This document shows positions 53,707 through 62,686 of a DNA stretch of 64,000 nt, in pieces. The notes beneath the pieces were generated by a model. It saw nothing but the letters and a program-made list of their open reading frames with translations, had not been told where the DNA came from and did not search any database. The position numbers and the translations under genes are program-made. Source of the DNA: Micromonospora sp. WMMD1120. GTDB lineage: Bacteria > Actinomycetota > Actinomycetes > Mycobacteriales > Micromonosporaceae. The DNA lies in NCBI RefSeq assembly GCF_029626235.1, contig NZ_JARUBO010000005.1:4560001-4624000 (forward strand). The letters run 5' to 3'. The first letter of the stretch is position 1; each line of letters begins with the position of its first letter.

Positions 53707-56165
53707 GCACCGGCTCCGGGCAGGTATTCCTCGTTCAGATAGCTCTGGGCGTTGAGGACGACCCGCCGCGGGTCGAGGATCTCGCGCCTGCCGTGCATCA
53801 CCCGACTGTTGTCGATCACCACCACGTCCCCGTCTTGCCAGTCGACTTCCTCGGTGACGGCCTCGGTCACCTTGGCTGCCTCGTCGAGCAGCGCCTGCGG
53901 GATGTCGCTGCCGTCGGCGAACGTGATGACCGGCTGCTCGTAGTTGTACGACGGGCCGAAGATGCTGTTGGCCCAGGCGGGTCGACCACCCAGAAGCGTG
54001 GGATTCCGCACCGCCGGCTCGCGATGTGCATAGTAGACGGAGCCGTCGCCGTTGTCGCGCACCTCGGTGCGGTCCGGCTCGCGGATGAACGCGCGCAGGT
54101 CGTCCAGGGTCACGTCGTCGTACCCCTTGGCGCCGTTGAGCAGGTACAACGCCAGGCCCTTCCAGGCCCTCTCGCTGACATTGCGGGAGTAGACGATGTC
54201 CTGCGCGGTCCACGCGGCCCTCGACGTGGCGGGCAGCGACTCCCACACCTCGTAACCGTCGCAGACGGTGGTCTGCGAGCCGGCACCGGCGGCCCGCTGA
54301 CAGAAGAACCAGGTGAGGTCCGGTCGGAAGGGACTGTTGCCGTTCTCCAGGTGCAGGCCGACAGGCAGCAGGCCCGCGTCCACCTTCTGCGCGGCCTCGC
54401 CGACGAACTCCCGGGCCGGGTCGGCGACCACCTGGCTGCTCAGCTTCCTCACGAAGCCGTTGAATCGGTCGATGTCGGCGTCGAAGCCCCTCAGCACCAG
54501 GAAGCCCGCGTCCGCCAGCAGCGCCACCGCCTCGCGCGGGTCCACGTCGTCGAGCTGTTCGCCGCTCGAACCGGTGATCAGACGCCCGGCGTAGGCGCCG
54601 AACGGCGCGATGGTCCTTCCCACGGTCTTCTCCTCGCTGTGCGTTGCGGATTCGGTGATCAGTTGCCAGATCCTGTCCCGTACGGGGCGGCCGGTCACGG
54701 TGAACAGCCCGGCCAGCCGCGGGTCCTCGACGCTGACCAGGTGCACGATGCGGACGCGTTCCACCTCGGAGAGCGCGGCATCACCGAACGCGAGGATCGC
54801 GGAGCGGATCTCGTCCGGCTTCGCGTCCTCTGCCGTCACGAAGAAACCGGTCAGCTCGTCAAGGCCGTCGCCGAAGACCACGGCGGCCAGCACACCGGGC
54901 ACCTCCCGGTAACGGGACGCGACCCAGTCCGCCGCCACGTTGCGCCCGGCGGCGGTGATGACGATGTTCTTCTTGCGCCCGCGGACGTACAGGTAACCAT
55001 CGGCGTCCAGGTCGCCGAGATCACCGGTGTGCAGCCAGCCCTCGGCGTCGACCTCGCAGCTGGACGGGTCGTCCACGGTGTAGCCGGCGAACACCGACGG
55101 GCTGCGGACCAGGATCTCCGCATCAGCGGCGATGCGTACCTCGACGTGGTCCAAGGGGCGCCCGACGCTGCCCGGACGGGGTGCCGAGGGGTCGTTCCAG
55201 GACACCACCGAGGTGTTCTCGCTCAGGCCGTACCCCTCGAAGACGGGAACGCCGCGTCGCGCCAACAGGTCCAGGACCCGCCGGGAGATCGGGGCGCCGC
55301 CGCAGGCCAGGAACGCCGCCGTCGATGTGCCGAACAGTCGCCGTGCCAGTGCCTGCGGGTCGTCCGTCGGGTTGGCCACGGCGATCTGCGCGAACGCCTC
55401 GAACAGGGCCGGTGGCCCCTGCATGGCGGTGACCCGGGCCTCCGGCACCCGTGCCGTCACGGCCGCCAACGCACCCGGGGCCGTGCCCAGCAGCGGCACC
55501 TCGGCCGGCAGGAGGACGAGGGTGCCACCGCCGAGCATCGTCAGGTACGTGCCGCTGATCTGCTCGATGAGCAGACTGAGCGGTACGACCGACAGGTAGC
55601 GCCGGTCCACCGCCGCCGGAATGCGGCGGTCCAGCGACTCCAGAACCTCGTCCAACCCCGAGGCGCGAATGCGCACACCCTTCGGGGCGGACGTCGTACC
55701 GGAGGTGTGAATGATCTTGCATGCCCAGTCCCCAGGTGGCGGGCTGATGACCCGACCGCGCCCACGGGCGCACAGATCCGCGAGATCAATGTCCGAGACC
55801 TGTGTGCCGGGCGGCAACACCCCGTCACCCCATGCCTCCAGCCGTTCCCGACCGGCCGCGTCCACCAGACACAGGTCCACCTCCCGCAGCAGCGAACGGG
55901 CCTGATCCGCGCTGAAGGCCAACGGCACCGGCACCTCGACCGCGCCGCCGATCATGCAGGCCAGGTCGGCGACCACCCAGTGCGGTGAGTTGTGGGCCAC
56001 CAGGCCGACCCGACGACGCCGATTCCCCACGGCGGTCAACTCCGCCGCCAGCGCCGCCGCCGCGTCGAACGCCGACCGGTAGGTCACCACGTCCGCTCGA
56101 CCCATCACCTCGATCAGCGGGGCATCGCTGTCCCGCCGGAGCAGAGCCCGCTCAAGCCACCGCAA
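53703..56165 (-). CDS. AMP-binding enzyme fused to TauD/TfdA-type dioxygenase
   Basis: An 820-residue bifunctional protein. Residues 1-500 are an acyl-adenylate-forming domain: HTSGTTSAPKG (about residue 153), FEGYGLSENTSVVSW, WLHTGDLGDLDADGYLYVRGRKKNIVI. The usual catalytic A10 lysine appears to be arginine (FTVTGRPVRDRIW). Residues 520-820 are an Fe(II)/2-oxoglutarate oxygenase with facial triad H605-x-E607 (GLHLENGN) and H791 (NSRVMHGRR). It may activate a carboxylic acid and hydroxylate or desaturate it. ATG at 56165 overlaps the upstream gene by 14 nt and the stop overlaps the MFS start. Fusions of these two domains are uncommon and the product is unknown. Confidence 0.87.
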   Translation of the reverse strand: MRWLERALLRRDSDAPLIEVMGRADVVTYRSAFDAAAALAAELTAVGNRRRRVGLVAHNSPHWVVADLACMIGGAVEVPVPLAFSADQARSLLREVDLCLVDAAGRERLEAWGDGVLPPGTQVSDIDLADLCARGRGRVISPPPGDWACKIIHTSGTTSAPKGVRIRASGLDEVLESLDRRIPAAVDRRYLSVVPLSLLIEQISGTYLTMLGGGTLVLLPAEVPLLGTAPGALAAVTARVPEARVTAMQGPPALFEAFAQIAVANPTDDPQALARRLFGTSTAAFLACGGAPISRRVLDLLARRGVPVFEGYGLSENTSVVSWNDPSAPRPGSVGRPLDHVEVRIAADAEILVRSPSVFAGYTVDDPSSCEVDAEGWLHTGDLGDLDADGYLYVRGRKKNIVITAAGRNVAADWVASRYREVPGVLAAVVFGDGLDELTGFFVTAEDAKPDEIRSAILAFGDAALSEVERVRIVHLVSVEDPRLAGLFTVTGRPVRDRIWQLITESATHSEEKTVGRTIAPFGAYAGRLITGSSGEQLDDVDPREAVALLADAGFLVLRGFDADIDRFNGFVRKLSSQVVADPAREFVGEAAQKVDAGLLPVGLHLENGNSPFRPDLTWFFCQRAAGAGSQTTVCDGYEVWESLPATSRAAWTAQDIVYSRNVSERAWKGLALYLLNGAKGYDDVTLDDLRAFIREPDRTEVRDNGDGSVYYAHREPAVRNPTLLGGRPAWANSIFGPSYNYEQPVITFADGSDIPQALLDEAAKVTEAVTEEVDWQDGDVVVIDNSRVMHGRREILDPRRVVLNAQSYLNEEYLPGAGA

Positions 56166-56856
56166 GGCTGCTCTCCCTCCGGTCCGCGACGCGCAGGTTG
56201 CCGTCGTCGACCCCCGGGATGCCGTCGTCGACCCGCCGCAACGACAGGTCGACGGACCGGTACCGCCCCGCTGACTGGGCGAGCACCGGCGCCAGGTGTT
56301 CCAGCCGGATCAGGCCGGTCTGCGGGTCGTTGTCGTAATAGGTGCCCCAGCGCTCGCGCTGGTCCGGCGCCAGGCGCTCCGGCCGGGCATCGACGAGCGG
56401 CTCGAACGTGTAGCGCTGCCGGCGCAGCATCAGTGTCATCCGGCGGGTGACGGTCACCAGGCCGTAGCGCATGCCGCACTCCCAGGCGAACATCGGCAGT
56501 ACGGCGAGGATTTCGGCGCCGGCGCCCGGTTCCTGTGCCGCGAACGGGCCGACCTCCATGATGTCCCGGCGGTGGGCCGGCCGACCCAGCCGCGCGCCCA
56601 CCACCTGCTCGGCCGGCTCGTCGAAGTACTGCTCGCAGAAGAGCGGCCCGCGTGCCGCCGGGGTGATGCCGACGCAGGCCAGCACCGCGCCGTTGGCGGC
56701 CGACCCTTCGGGGGTCGACGGCTCGTAGGCGACCAGGAAGCTTTCCGGCGCTCCGGAGGTGACTGCGCCGAAGGCCGCGGCGAAGCTGTGCCGGACCAGG
56801 GTCATCGCCGACTCCCACAACGGGGTGTGGCGAAAGGCGTTGGTGAAGCACATCAT
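56152..56856 (-). CDS. thermostable-hemolysin-family protein (acyltransferase-like)
   Basis: A 234-residue protein, ATG at 56856 with GAGGAG 9 nt upstream. It matches the 'thermostable hemolysin' family: ARGPLFCEQYFDEPAEQVVG, RRDIMEVGPFAAQEPGAGAEIL and WGTYYDNDPQTGLIRLEHLAPVL. Despite the name, these proteins have a GNAT-like N-acyltransferase fold and are found beside AMP-binding and TauD genes in other bacteria, pointing to a shared small-molecule or lipid pathway. It is the first gene of the TH, AMP-TauD, MFS operon. Confidence 0.82.
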   Translation of the reverse strand: MMCFTNAFRHTPLWESAMTLVRHSFAAAFGAVTSGAPESFLVAYEPSTPEGSAANGAVLACVGITPAARGPLFCEQYFDEPAEQVVGARLGRPAHRRDIMEVGPFAAQEPGAGAEILAVLPMFAWECGMRYGLVTVTRRMTLMLRRQRYTFEPLVDARPERLAPDQRERWGTYYDNDPQTGLIRLEHLAPVLAQSAGRYRSVDLSLRRVDDGIPGVDDGNLRVADRRESSLAVA

Positions 56857-57160
56857 GTGTCGGTATCTCCTCGGTCCGTGGCTCCGGCTGGCGAAGCGGG
56901 GCATGAGGGCACGGAGAACCGCCCCCGCCCAGGGCTGGTACGCCCGGGGCGGTAAGGGCCGGTGACCCATCTCAGTGCAGCCCACGGCGCTAGCGGCCTG
57001 CTTAAGCGGCACCAACACGGGCCGCCGACGGACGACCGGCAGGTCCCCAAGTCGTCCCCTGACAGGGAAAGCCGCTGGTCCGGCCCACCTGCTCCGGGGA
57101 GCTGCCCGGTTCAGCCAGCCGGGATTCCGGTATCGACCCGGCCCGGCTCCGGCCGGACGC
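56857..57160. other. 304-nt gap, no gene seen
   Basis: It lies upstream of the thermostable-hemolysin-family gene and after the MpaB-family stop, both on the minus strand. It contains the GAGGAG ribosome-binding site of the former and presumably its promoter. I found no recognisable coding or RNA feature. Confidence 0.5.
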
Positions 57161-58021
57161 TTACTCGTGCGCGCGGTTGTGCTGCGGGCCGAGGTGGCTG
57201 ATCTCGTACCCGTCGGGGTAGCTCTTGGCGTTGATCCCGTCGGCGAACAGCGCCGTCGCCCGCGGCGCCCCGAACCACCGCTGCAACCGCGAGCGCACCC
57301 GCAACGCCACGTGCAGACCCGCCCGGACCGGCCACGCGGGGGTGTCGACCCGCGTCGCGCGCCGCAGCGGAGCGTCGTACATGGCGGTGACCAGCGCGTT
57401 GCCCAGCGGTCCGAACACACGGGGGATGCGGGTGAGCATCAGCGTCCGGGTGGCCCGCTCGATCGCCGCCGCGTCGTCGTTCGGCTCGAGGTGGGCCACG
57501 TCGTGGGCGTCGAACCAGGTCTCGAATTCCTCGTACGACCCGGGGATGTCAGTGATGCCCATCCGCCGGCCGAGATCCCGGTAGAAGAGGTACGTGGCCT
57601 GACGCTCGTGGCAACAGGGCGGGCGCCACCCGTACTCCGTCAGCCACCGCGTCGGGATGACCACCAGGCAGCCGAGGACGTACAGGAAGTCGGTGTTGCT
57701 GATGTCGTGGGGCCGGTGGATCTGGTTGACACGTCGCAACGCGTCCCGACCACGGGGCTGGTCGAAGCCGTTGAGCACCATCTCGTACATCAACAGGCCG
57801 GTGTCGTCGATCCGCTTCTGGGTGCGTCCGGTCAGTTCGCCGGTGGTCATGTGCACCGCGGCGATGGCGGGGATCGAGAAGGACCGGTTGAAGGCGAGGT
57901 TGAGGCCGAGCTTCATGTCCCACGGGAACTCGCGGCGCAGCATGGTCTGGTAGATGTCCAGATGGTCGCGCTCGGGGTCGAGGGTCCGGATGCGGGTCAG
58001 GTTGGCGTATCGGCCTCTCAT
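57161..58021 (-). CDS. MpaB-family (DUF2236) oxygenase-like protein
   Basis: A 286-residue protein with ATG at 58021 and AGGAG upstream. It matches the ER-type/bacterial MpaB' family (latex-clearing-protein relatives): IRTLDPERDHLDIYQTMLRREFPWDMKLGLNLAFNRSFSIPAIA, GRDALRRVNQIHRPHDISNTDFLYVLGCLVVIPTRWL. The conserved R...H and H of HRPHD fit the haem/metal-binding region of this family. Members are haem b oxygenases or uncharacterised tailoring enzymes. It may modify the cluster product. Confidence 0.82.
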   Translation of the reverse strand: MRGRYANLTRIRTLDPERDHLDIYQTMLRREFPWDMKLGLNLAFNRSFSIPAIAAVHMTTGELTGRTQKRIDDTGLLMYEMVLNGFDQPRGRDALRRVNQIHRPHDISNTDFLYVLGCLVVIPTRWLTEYGWRPPCCHERQATYLFYRDLGRRMGITDIPGSYEEFETWFDAHDVAHLEPNDDAAAIERATRTLMLTRIPRVFGPLGNALVTAMYDAPLRRATRVDTPAWPVRAGLHVALRVRSRLQRWFGAPRATALFADGINAKSYPDGYEISHLGPQHNRAHE

Positions 58022-58301
58022 CGGCGGGTGTCTCCTGCCGTCGGATGCGGGTGTCCTCGGTCGCGGGCGCTCGGGTCGCGGCGGGTGTCTCGGCGACGAC
58101 CGGCGATGGGGCACCGGCGTTGCCGACGAGCGGCAGCCAGGCGACCTCGCCAGCGTAGCCACCCCCGGGCGGTGTGGTCGGCCGCCGGTCCGCGTACCGA
58201 ATTCGGTGGTGGCGGTCGTGTCGGGCGTGCGAACCTGGCGACAGTTCACCGCCGCACGCCCGTCACCGGCGTCGGCGCCGTGACCACCACGAGGAGTGAC
58301 A
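58022..58301. other. divergent regulatory region upstream of tet-like gene
   Basis: About 280 nt between the MpaB-family start and the leader frame hold no gene; they should contain both promoters. It is Gly/Arg-codon-poor and lacks an obvious hairpin. Confidence 0.45.
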
Positions 58302-58394
58302 ATGCGAGCAGCTTCCACGCTTCGGACCCCTGACCGTCCTATCGTGGAGTTCTGCCGTGGCATTGCTGAACCTCGGAATCGTCGCCCATGTTGA
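58302..58394 (+). CDS. putative 30-aa leader peptide overlapping the tet-like start
   Basis: ATG at 58302 has a strong GAGGAG site 6 nt upstream and opens a frame starting MRAASTLRTPDRPIVEF, ending at TGA 58392-58394, out of frame with and 38 nt beyond the GTG of the next gene. Leader peptides that respond to stalled ribosomes precede many ribosome-targeting-drug resistance genes. Function here is inferred from geometry only. Confidence 0.45.
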   Translation: MRAASTLRTPDRPIVEFCRGIAEPRNRRPC

Positions 58395-60312
58395 CGCCGG
58401 AAAGACCAGCCTGACCGAACGCCTGCTCTACGAGGCCGGTGCCGTGTCCCGGCTGGGCAGCGTGGACGCCGGCACGACGCGGACCGACTCGATGGAGTTG
58501 GAGCGTCGGCGCGGCATCACCATCCGGGCCGCCGTCACGTCGATCACGATCGGCGGCCTGACCGTCAACCTGCTGGACACCCCCGGCCACCCCGACTTCA
58601 TCGCGGAGGTCGAGCGGTCGCTGGCCGTGCTGGACGCCGCCGTGCTCGTGGTGTCGAGCGTGGAGGGCGTGCAGCCGCAGACGGTGGCGATCTGGCGGGC
58701 GCTGCGCCGCATCGGCGTACCGACGGTGTTCTTCCTCAACAAGGTGGACCGCCGCGGCGCCGACGTCGACCGGGTGGTGGCCCAGGTGGCCCATCGGCTC
58801 GGGGCGCGTCCGGTCGTGCTCGCCACCGTCGTCGGCCAGGGCACCCACGACGCCCGGGTGCGGACGGTGGGCCTCGACACCGAACCGGTGGTGGAGGCGG
58901 TGGCGGAGGTCGACGACGCGGTGGCGGCGCGGTGGCTGGCGGACGAGCCGGTCCGCGTCCGCGACACCCGGCGGGCGATCCGCGCGGCGGTCCGCGACGG
59001 CCGGCTCAGCCCGCTCGCCTGCGGCTCGGCGATCACCGGCGCCGGCGTACGGCAGCTGTGCGGCCTGCTCGCGGATCTGCTGCCCCGTTCGCCGCAACGC
59101 GAGAGCGCCCTCTCGGGAACGGTCTTCGCCGTCGATCGGGACGGGCAGGGCCGGCGGGCCTGGCTGCGGTTGTGGTCCGGGCGGCTGAGCGTGCGCGACC
59201 GGGTACGGCTCGCCGGCGCCCGCCCGCAGACGGTGACCCAGATCGCTGTCGTCGAGCCCGAGGGCGCTCTGGTGCGTCAGTCGGTGTCCGCCGGGCAGAT
59301 CGCCGCGGTGCGCGGCCTGTCGGCCCGCATCGGTCAGCACGTCGGGGACCCGCCGCGGCGGCATGTCTACCGGTTCCCACCGCCGACCAGGCAGGCGGTC
59401 GTCGAGCCGGTGGACCCGGCCCAACGCCTGGCGATGTTCGCCGGTCTGGCCGAGCTGGCCGATGAGGACCCGTTGGTGGATCTGCGCCTCGACGAGCAGC
59501 AGGCGGAGGCGGTGGTCCGCCTGCACGGCGAGGTGCAGAAGGAGGTGCTCGCCGCGCTCCTTCAGGACCGGTTCGGCGTCCGGGTGCGGTTCTCCGGCAC
59601 GTTGACGGCGTGCATCGAACGGGTGGCCGGTTCCGGGGCCGCCGAGGAGCGGGTGCGCGAGCGCGGCAACCCGTACCTGGCCGGGCTGGGACTGCGGATC
59701 GACGCCGCCCCGGTCGGGCACGGCGTCGAGTTCCGCGCCGGGGTCGAGCCCGGTCGGCTCCCGCCGGCGTTCGTCGCCGCCACCGAGGAGGGGGTACGGG
59801 CCGCGCTGCGGCAGGGCCGGCACGGGTGGCCGGTCACCGACTGCACCGTCACCATGACGGCCTCCCGGTACTGGCCGCGACAGAGCAAGCCGCACCAGAA
59901 GTTCGACAAGTCCATCTCGACGGTGGCGGCGGACTTCCGCAACCTCGCGCCGGTGGTGGTCGCGGCGGCCCTGTCCCGGGCCGGCACCCGGGTGTGCCAA
60001 CCGATCGAGCGGTTCGAGGTGAACCTACCCCCGTACGCGGTGGAGACGGTGATGGCCGTGCTGGGGCGGCTCGGAGCGGTCGTCGACGCCACCGCCCTCG
60101 CCGGGGGATACCTCGAGGTGAGCGGCACGCTGCCGTCCGCGCGGGTGCCGCAGGTCGTCGCCGCCCTTCCCGACCTCACCGGCGGCGAGGCCGTGCTGAC
60201 CACCAGCTTCGACCACTACGCGCCGGTGACCGGCGAGGACCCGCCGACGTTGCCCCGGCGCGGGCCCGACCCGGGGGATCGGGAGACGTGGTTTCGTGCC
60301 GTACCCCGGTAG
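58357..60312 (+). CDS. TetM/OtrA-like ribosomal protection protein
   Basis: A 651-residue EF-G-like GTPase. The N-terminus ALLNLGIVAHVDAGKTSLTERLL and DSMELERRRGITIRAA, LLDTPGHPDFIAEVERSLAVLD, NKVDRRGA are the G1-G4 motifs in the form typical of Tet(M)/Otr(A) proteins, and the length matches (about 640 aa), shorter than EF-G. Such proteins remove tetracycline from the ribosome; related actinobacterial ones protect against a cluster's own product. GTG at 58357 is the family start. It is followed 69 nt later by a methyltransferase gene. Confidence 0.93.
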   Translation: MALLNLGIVAHVDAGKTSLTERLLYEAGAVSRLGSVDAGTTRTDSMELERRRGITIRAAVTSITIGGLTVNLLDTPGHPDFIAEVERSLAVLDAAVLVVSSVEGVQPQTVAIWRALRRIGVPTVFFLNKVDRRGADVDRVVAQVAHRLGARPVVLATVVGQGTHDARVRTVGLDTEPVVEAVAEVDDAVAARWLADEPVRVRDTRRAIRAAVRDGRLSPLACGSAITGAGVRQLCGLLADLLPRSPQRESALSGTVFAVDRDGQGRRAWLRLWSGRLSVRDRVRLAGARPQTVTQIAVVEPEGALVRQSVSAGQIAAVRGLSARIGQHVGDPPRRHVYRFPPPTRQAVVEPVDPAQRLAMFAGLAELADEDPLVDLRLDEQQAEAVVRLHGEVQKEVLAALLQDRFGVRVRFSGTLTACIERVAGSGAAEERVRERGNPYLAGLGLRIDAAPVGHGVEFRAGVEPGRLPPAFVAATEEGVRAALRQGRHGWPVTDCTVTMTASRYWPRQSKPHQKFDKSISTVAADFRNLAPVVVAAALSRAGTRVCQPIERFEVNLPPYAVETVMAVLGRLGAVVDATALAGGYLEVSGTLPSARVPQVVAALPDLTGGEAVLTTSFDHYAPVTGEDPPTLPRRGPDPGDRETWFRAVPR

Positions 60313-60380
60313 GCCCTGCCGGCGTCGCGGCGTCGCGGCGTCCTGGTCCGGCCGGCGGCGCCGTGGTCGTCTCGGAGGGC

Positions 60381-61133
60381 ATGGCGGGCTCCGGCAGGTA
60401 CCCTCGGCTGGTGTTCTCGCCTCAGGGTCCGTCGCTGCGGGAACTCTTCGTGCAGGCGTTCTCCTCGGTCGAGCGCGGCTACGACCTGCTGGCCCCGAAG
60501 TTCGACCACACACCGTTCCGCACGCCGGACAGCTACCTCGCCGCGACCGCCGACGCGCTGTCCGATCTGGGACCGTTCGACCAGGGGCTGGACGTCTGCT
60601 GCGGTACCGGCGCGGGCATGACGGTTCTCCGGGCCGTGTGCCGGGGAGGCAGCACGGGGGTGGACTTCAGCGCCGGCATGCTCGCGCAGGCGCGCGACGC
60701 TCACCCGGACGCCACCTGGGTCCAGGCCGACGCCCGAGCCCTGCCGTTCGGCGAGCACTTCGACCTCGCCGTGAGTTTCGGAGCGCTCGGGCACTTCCTG
60801 CCCACCGAGCGACCGGCGCTCTTCGCGGGGGTGCGCCGCGCGCTGCGGCCCGGTGGGCTCTTCGCCGTCCTGGTCGGTGCGCCGCCGCCGCTGACCTCGG
60901 TCTCGCACTGGGCCACGCTCGGATTCGACCTGGCCATGCGGGTACGCAACGCGCTGTGGCGACCCCCGTTCGTCATGTACTACCGCACGAGCCCGCTGCC
61001 CGCGCTCCGCGACGACCTGACCGCGGCCGGCTTCACCGTGACGACAGCCGACCTGCCCGCGCTGGGACGACGCCGGGACGGCAGCCCACGATGCCGGATG
61101 CTCATCGCGCGTAAGCCGACAGACCCGCACTGA
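60381..61133 (+). CDS. class I SAM-dependent methyltransferase
   Basis: A 250-residue protein. Motif I is QGLDVCCGTGAGMTVL, motif II-like STGVDFSAGMLAQARDA, then DLAVSFGALGHFLPTERPALFAGVRRALRPGG. A C-terminal DDLTAAGFTVTTADLPALG completes the UbiE-like fold. It could methylate a small molecule or rRNA. ATG at 60381 was used although its GGAGG is only 2 nt upstream; GTG at 60411 is an alternative. Confidence 0.87.
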   Translation: MAGSGRYPRLVFSPQGPSLRELFVQAFSSVERGYDLLAPKFDHTPFRTPDSYLAATADALSDLGPFDQGLDVCCGTGAGMTVLRAVCRGGSTGVDFSAGMLAQARDAHPDATWVQADARALPFGEHFDLAVSFGALGHFLPTERPALFAGVRRALRPGGLFAVLVGAPPPLTSVSHWATLGFDLAMRVRNALWRPPFVMYYRTSPLPALRDDLTAAGFTVTTADLPALGRRRDGSPRCRMLIARKPTDPH

Positions 61134-61148
61134 CCCCCGACCCGTGGG

Positions 61149-61184
61149 CTCACCACGCCGCCCGCCGGACGTCGGCGTGGTGAG
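61149..61184 (+). terminator. terminator after methyltransferase
   Basis: A 12-bp stem CTCACCACGCCG / CGGCGTGGTGAG with a 12-nt loop, starting 16 nt after the stop. Confidence 0.8.
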
Positions 61185-61370
61185 AGTTGGTTCACAGCGG
61201 CACCGTGGGACATCCATTGTGGTCGTTGGATGGTCGACCTAGGATCCGAACACGGATCGCTGCGGGCCGATCAGATCGCCGCCGTTGATCTGTTTCCGCG
61301 AGATCTGCGGTGCCGAACATCGGGGGAAGGGTCGGCGAATGATCGTGGCTGTTGTTCGGGGTGGACGGCG

Positions 61371-62648
61371 GTGAACCGGCTGCTCGGGCTCGACCTGCAT
61401 CTGCTTCGCCGGCTGTCCCGTGGCAGAGCCGCCCGGGCCTTCCTGCTGGCGGTGTTCATCGACGCAGCGGGCCGGGGGATCTTCCTCACCGGGTCGGTCC
61501 TCTTCTACACGCAGGTGATCGGGCTGTCCAGCGCGCAGGTGGGCACCGGGTTGTCGATCGCGGCGCTCTGCGGGCTGGTCTGTGTCGTACCCATCAGCCG
61601 GCTCGCTGACCGGTTCGGAGCGCCCCGGATGCTCATCGCGCTCCAGGTGTGGCGTGCTGCCGGTTTTCTCGCCTATCCGCTGGTCGACGATTTCCGCGGC
61701 TTCCTGATCGCCGCGTGTTTCATCGGTATGGCCGAGAACGCGGCCACCCCGCTGCTGCAGTCGATCGCTGGTTCGATCGCCGAAGACGACACGCCGGTCG
61801 GCACGATGGCGGCGGTCGCGGTGGTGCGTAACACGGCCTACGCGCTGGCCACGCTCGCCGCCACGCTTTTCATCTCCCTGGCCGACGCCTCGGCGTACAT
61901 CGGATTCGTGCTGGTCAACGCGGTGTCTTTTCTGGTCACCGCGTTCCTGCTGCTGCGGGTGCGCGGGGAGCTGCCGCGGGGCGTCGCGGTACGGCAGCCC
62001 GGCGCCGGTGTCGGGGCGCTGCCCTGGCGGGACCTTCGTTTCGTGTCGCTGGCCCTGCTCAACGGCATTCTGTTCCTGCACGTCGCGATCCTCGGTGTCG
62101 CACTGCCGCTGTGGATCGTGACCCAGACGTCGGCGCCGAAGCCAGTCGTCGGAGTCGTCCTGCTGATCAACACCGTCCTCGCCGTCGCGCTGCAGGTCCG
62201 GTTCAGCCGTGGTGGTGACGACCTCGGTCATGCCGGTCGGCTCCAGCGTCGCGCGGGTGTGACTCTCGCGGTGTTCTGCGTCCTGGCCGCGGTGTCGGGC
62301 GGATTGGGCCCGGTGGCCGCGACGGGTGTCCTCCTCCTCGCCGCCGTGGCGTTGACATTCGGGGAGCTGTGGCAGTCGGCCGGGGGATGGGGGGTGTCCT
62401 TCGGGCTGGCCCCGGTGGATCGACGCAACTTCTACCTCGGTCTCTACAACCTCGGTGCGGGTGGCTTCGCGGTCATCGGGCCAGGGCTGCTCACCGTGGC
62501 CGTCGTCGGCCCCGGGCCGGTCGGCTGGCTGGTCCTGGGTGCCGTCCTTCTCGTCGCCGGGGTGCTCACGTCGGTGCTCACCCAGCGCTCGGCACGGTCC
62601 GGGGAACCCGGTGACGTCGGCGTGCCCAGCCGGGCCGCGGAAGCCTGA
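61371..62648 (+). CDS. MFS transporter
   Basis: A 425-residue, 12-helix MFS protein: FLTGSVLFYTQVIGLSSAQVGTGLSIAAL, PISRLADRFGAPRMLIALQVWRA (motif A, with the conserved DRFG), and a second-half repeat. GTG at 61371 was preferred to the ATG at 61230 because homology starts near VNRLLGLDLHLLRRL and GGGGTGGA lies 5 nt upstream. Of a different subfamily from the DHA2 exporter, so the cluster has two efflux candidates. Confidence 0.87.
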   Translation: MNRLLGLDLHLLRRLSRGRAARAFLLAVFIDAAGRGIFLTGSVLFYTQVIGLSSAQVGTGLSIAALCGLVCVVPISRLADRFGAPRMLIALQVWRAAGFLAYPLVDDFRGFLIAACFIGMAENAATPLLQSIAGSIAEDDTPVGTMAAVAVVRNTAYALATLAATLFISLADASAYIGFVLVNAVSFLVTAFLLLRVRGELPRGVAVRQPGAGVGALPWRDLRFVSLALLNGILFLHVAILGVALPLWIVTQTSAPKPVVGVVLLINTVLAVALQVRFSRGGDDLGHAGRLQRRAGVTLAVFCVLAAVSGGLGPVAATGVLLLAAVALTFGELWQSAGGWGVSFGLAPVDRRNFYLGLYNLGAGGFAVIGPGLLTVAVVGPGPVGWLVLGAVLLVAGVLTSVLTQRSARSGEPGDVGVPSRAAEA

Positions 62649-62686
62649 GGCGAGCGCGCAGCACCGCCGCGACGAAGGGAAGTGCC

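Noticed and set aside
52408..53742. Plus-strand frame of 444 codons opposite the MFS gene
   Set aside because: Composition is Arg/Gln/His/Asp-rich, as in typical antisense frames of membrane-protein genes; no start site or similarity.
53707..54246. N-terminal extension of the MFS exporter of 180 codons
   Set aside because: It overlaps the TauD domain of the preceding gene in another frame and lacks similarity; GTG 53706 overlaps the upstream stop and starts the first membrane segment properly.
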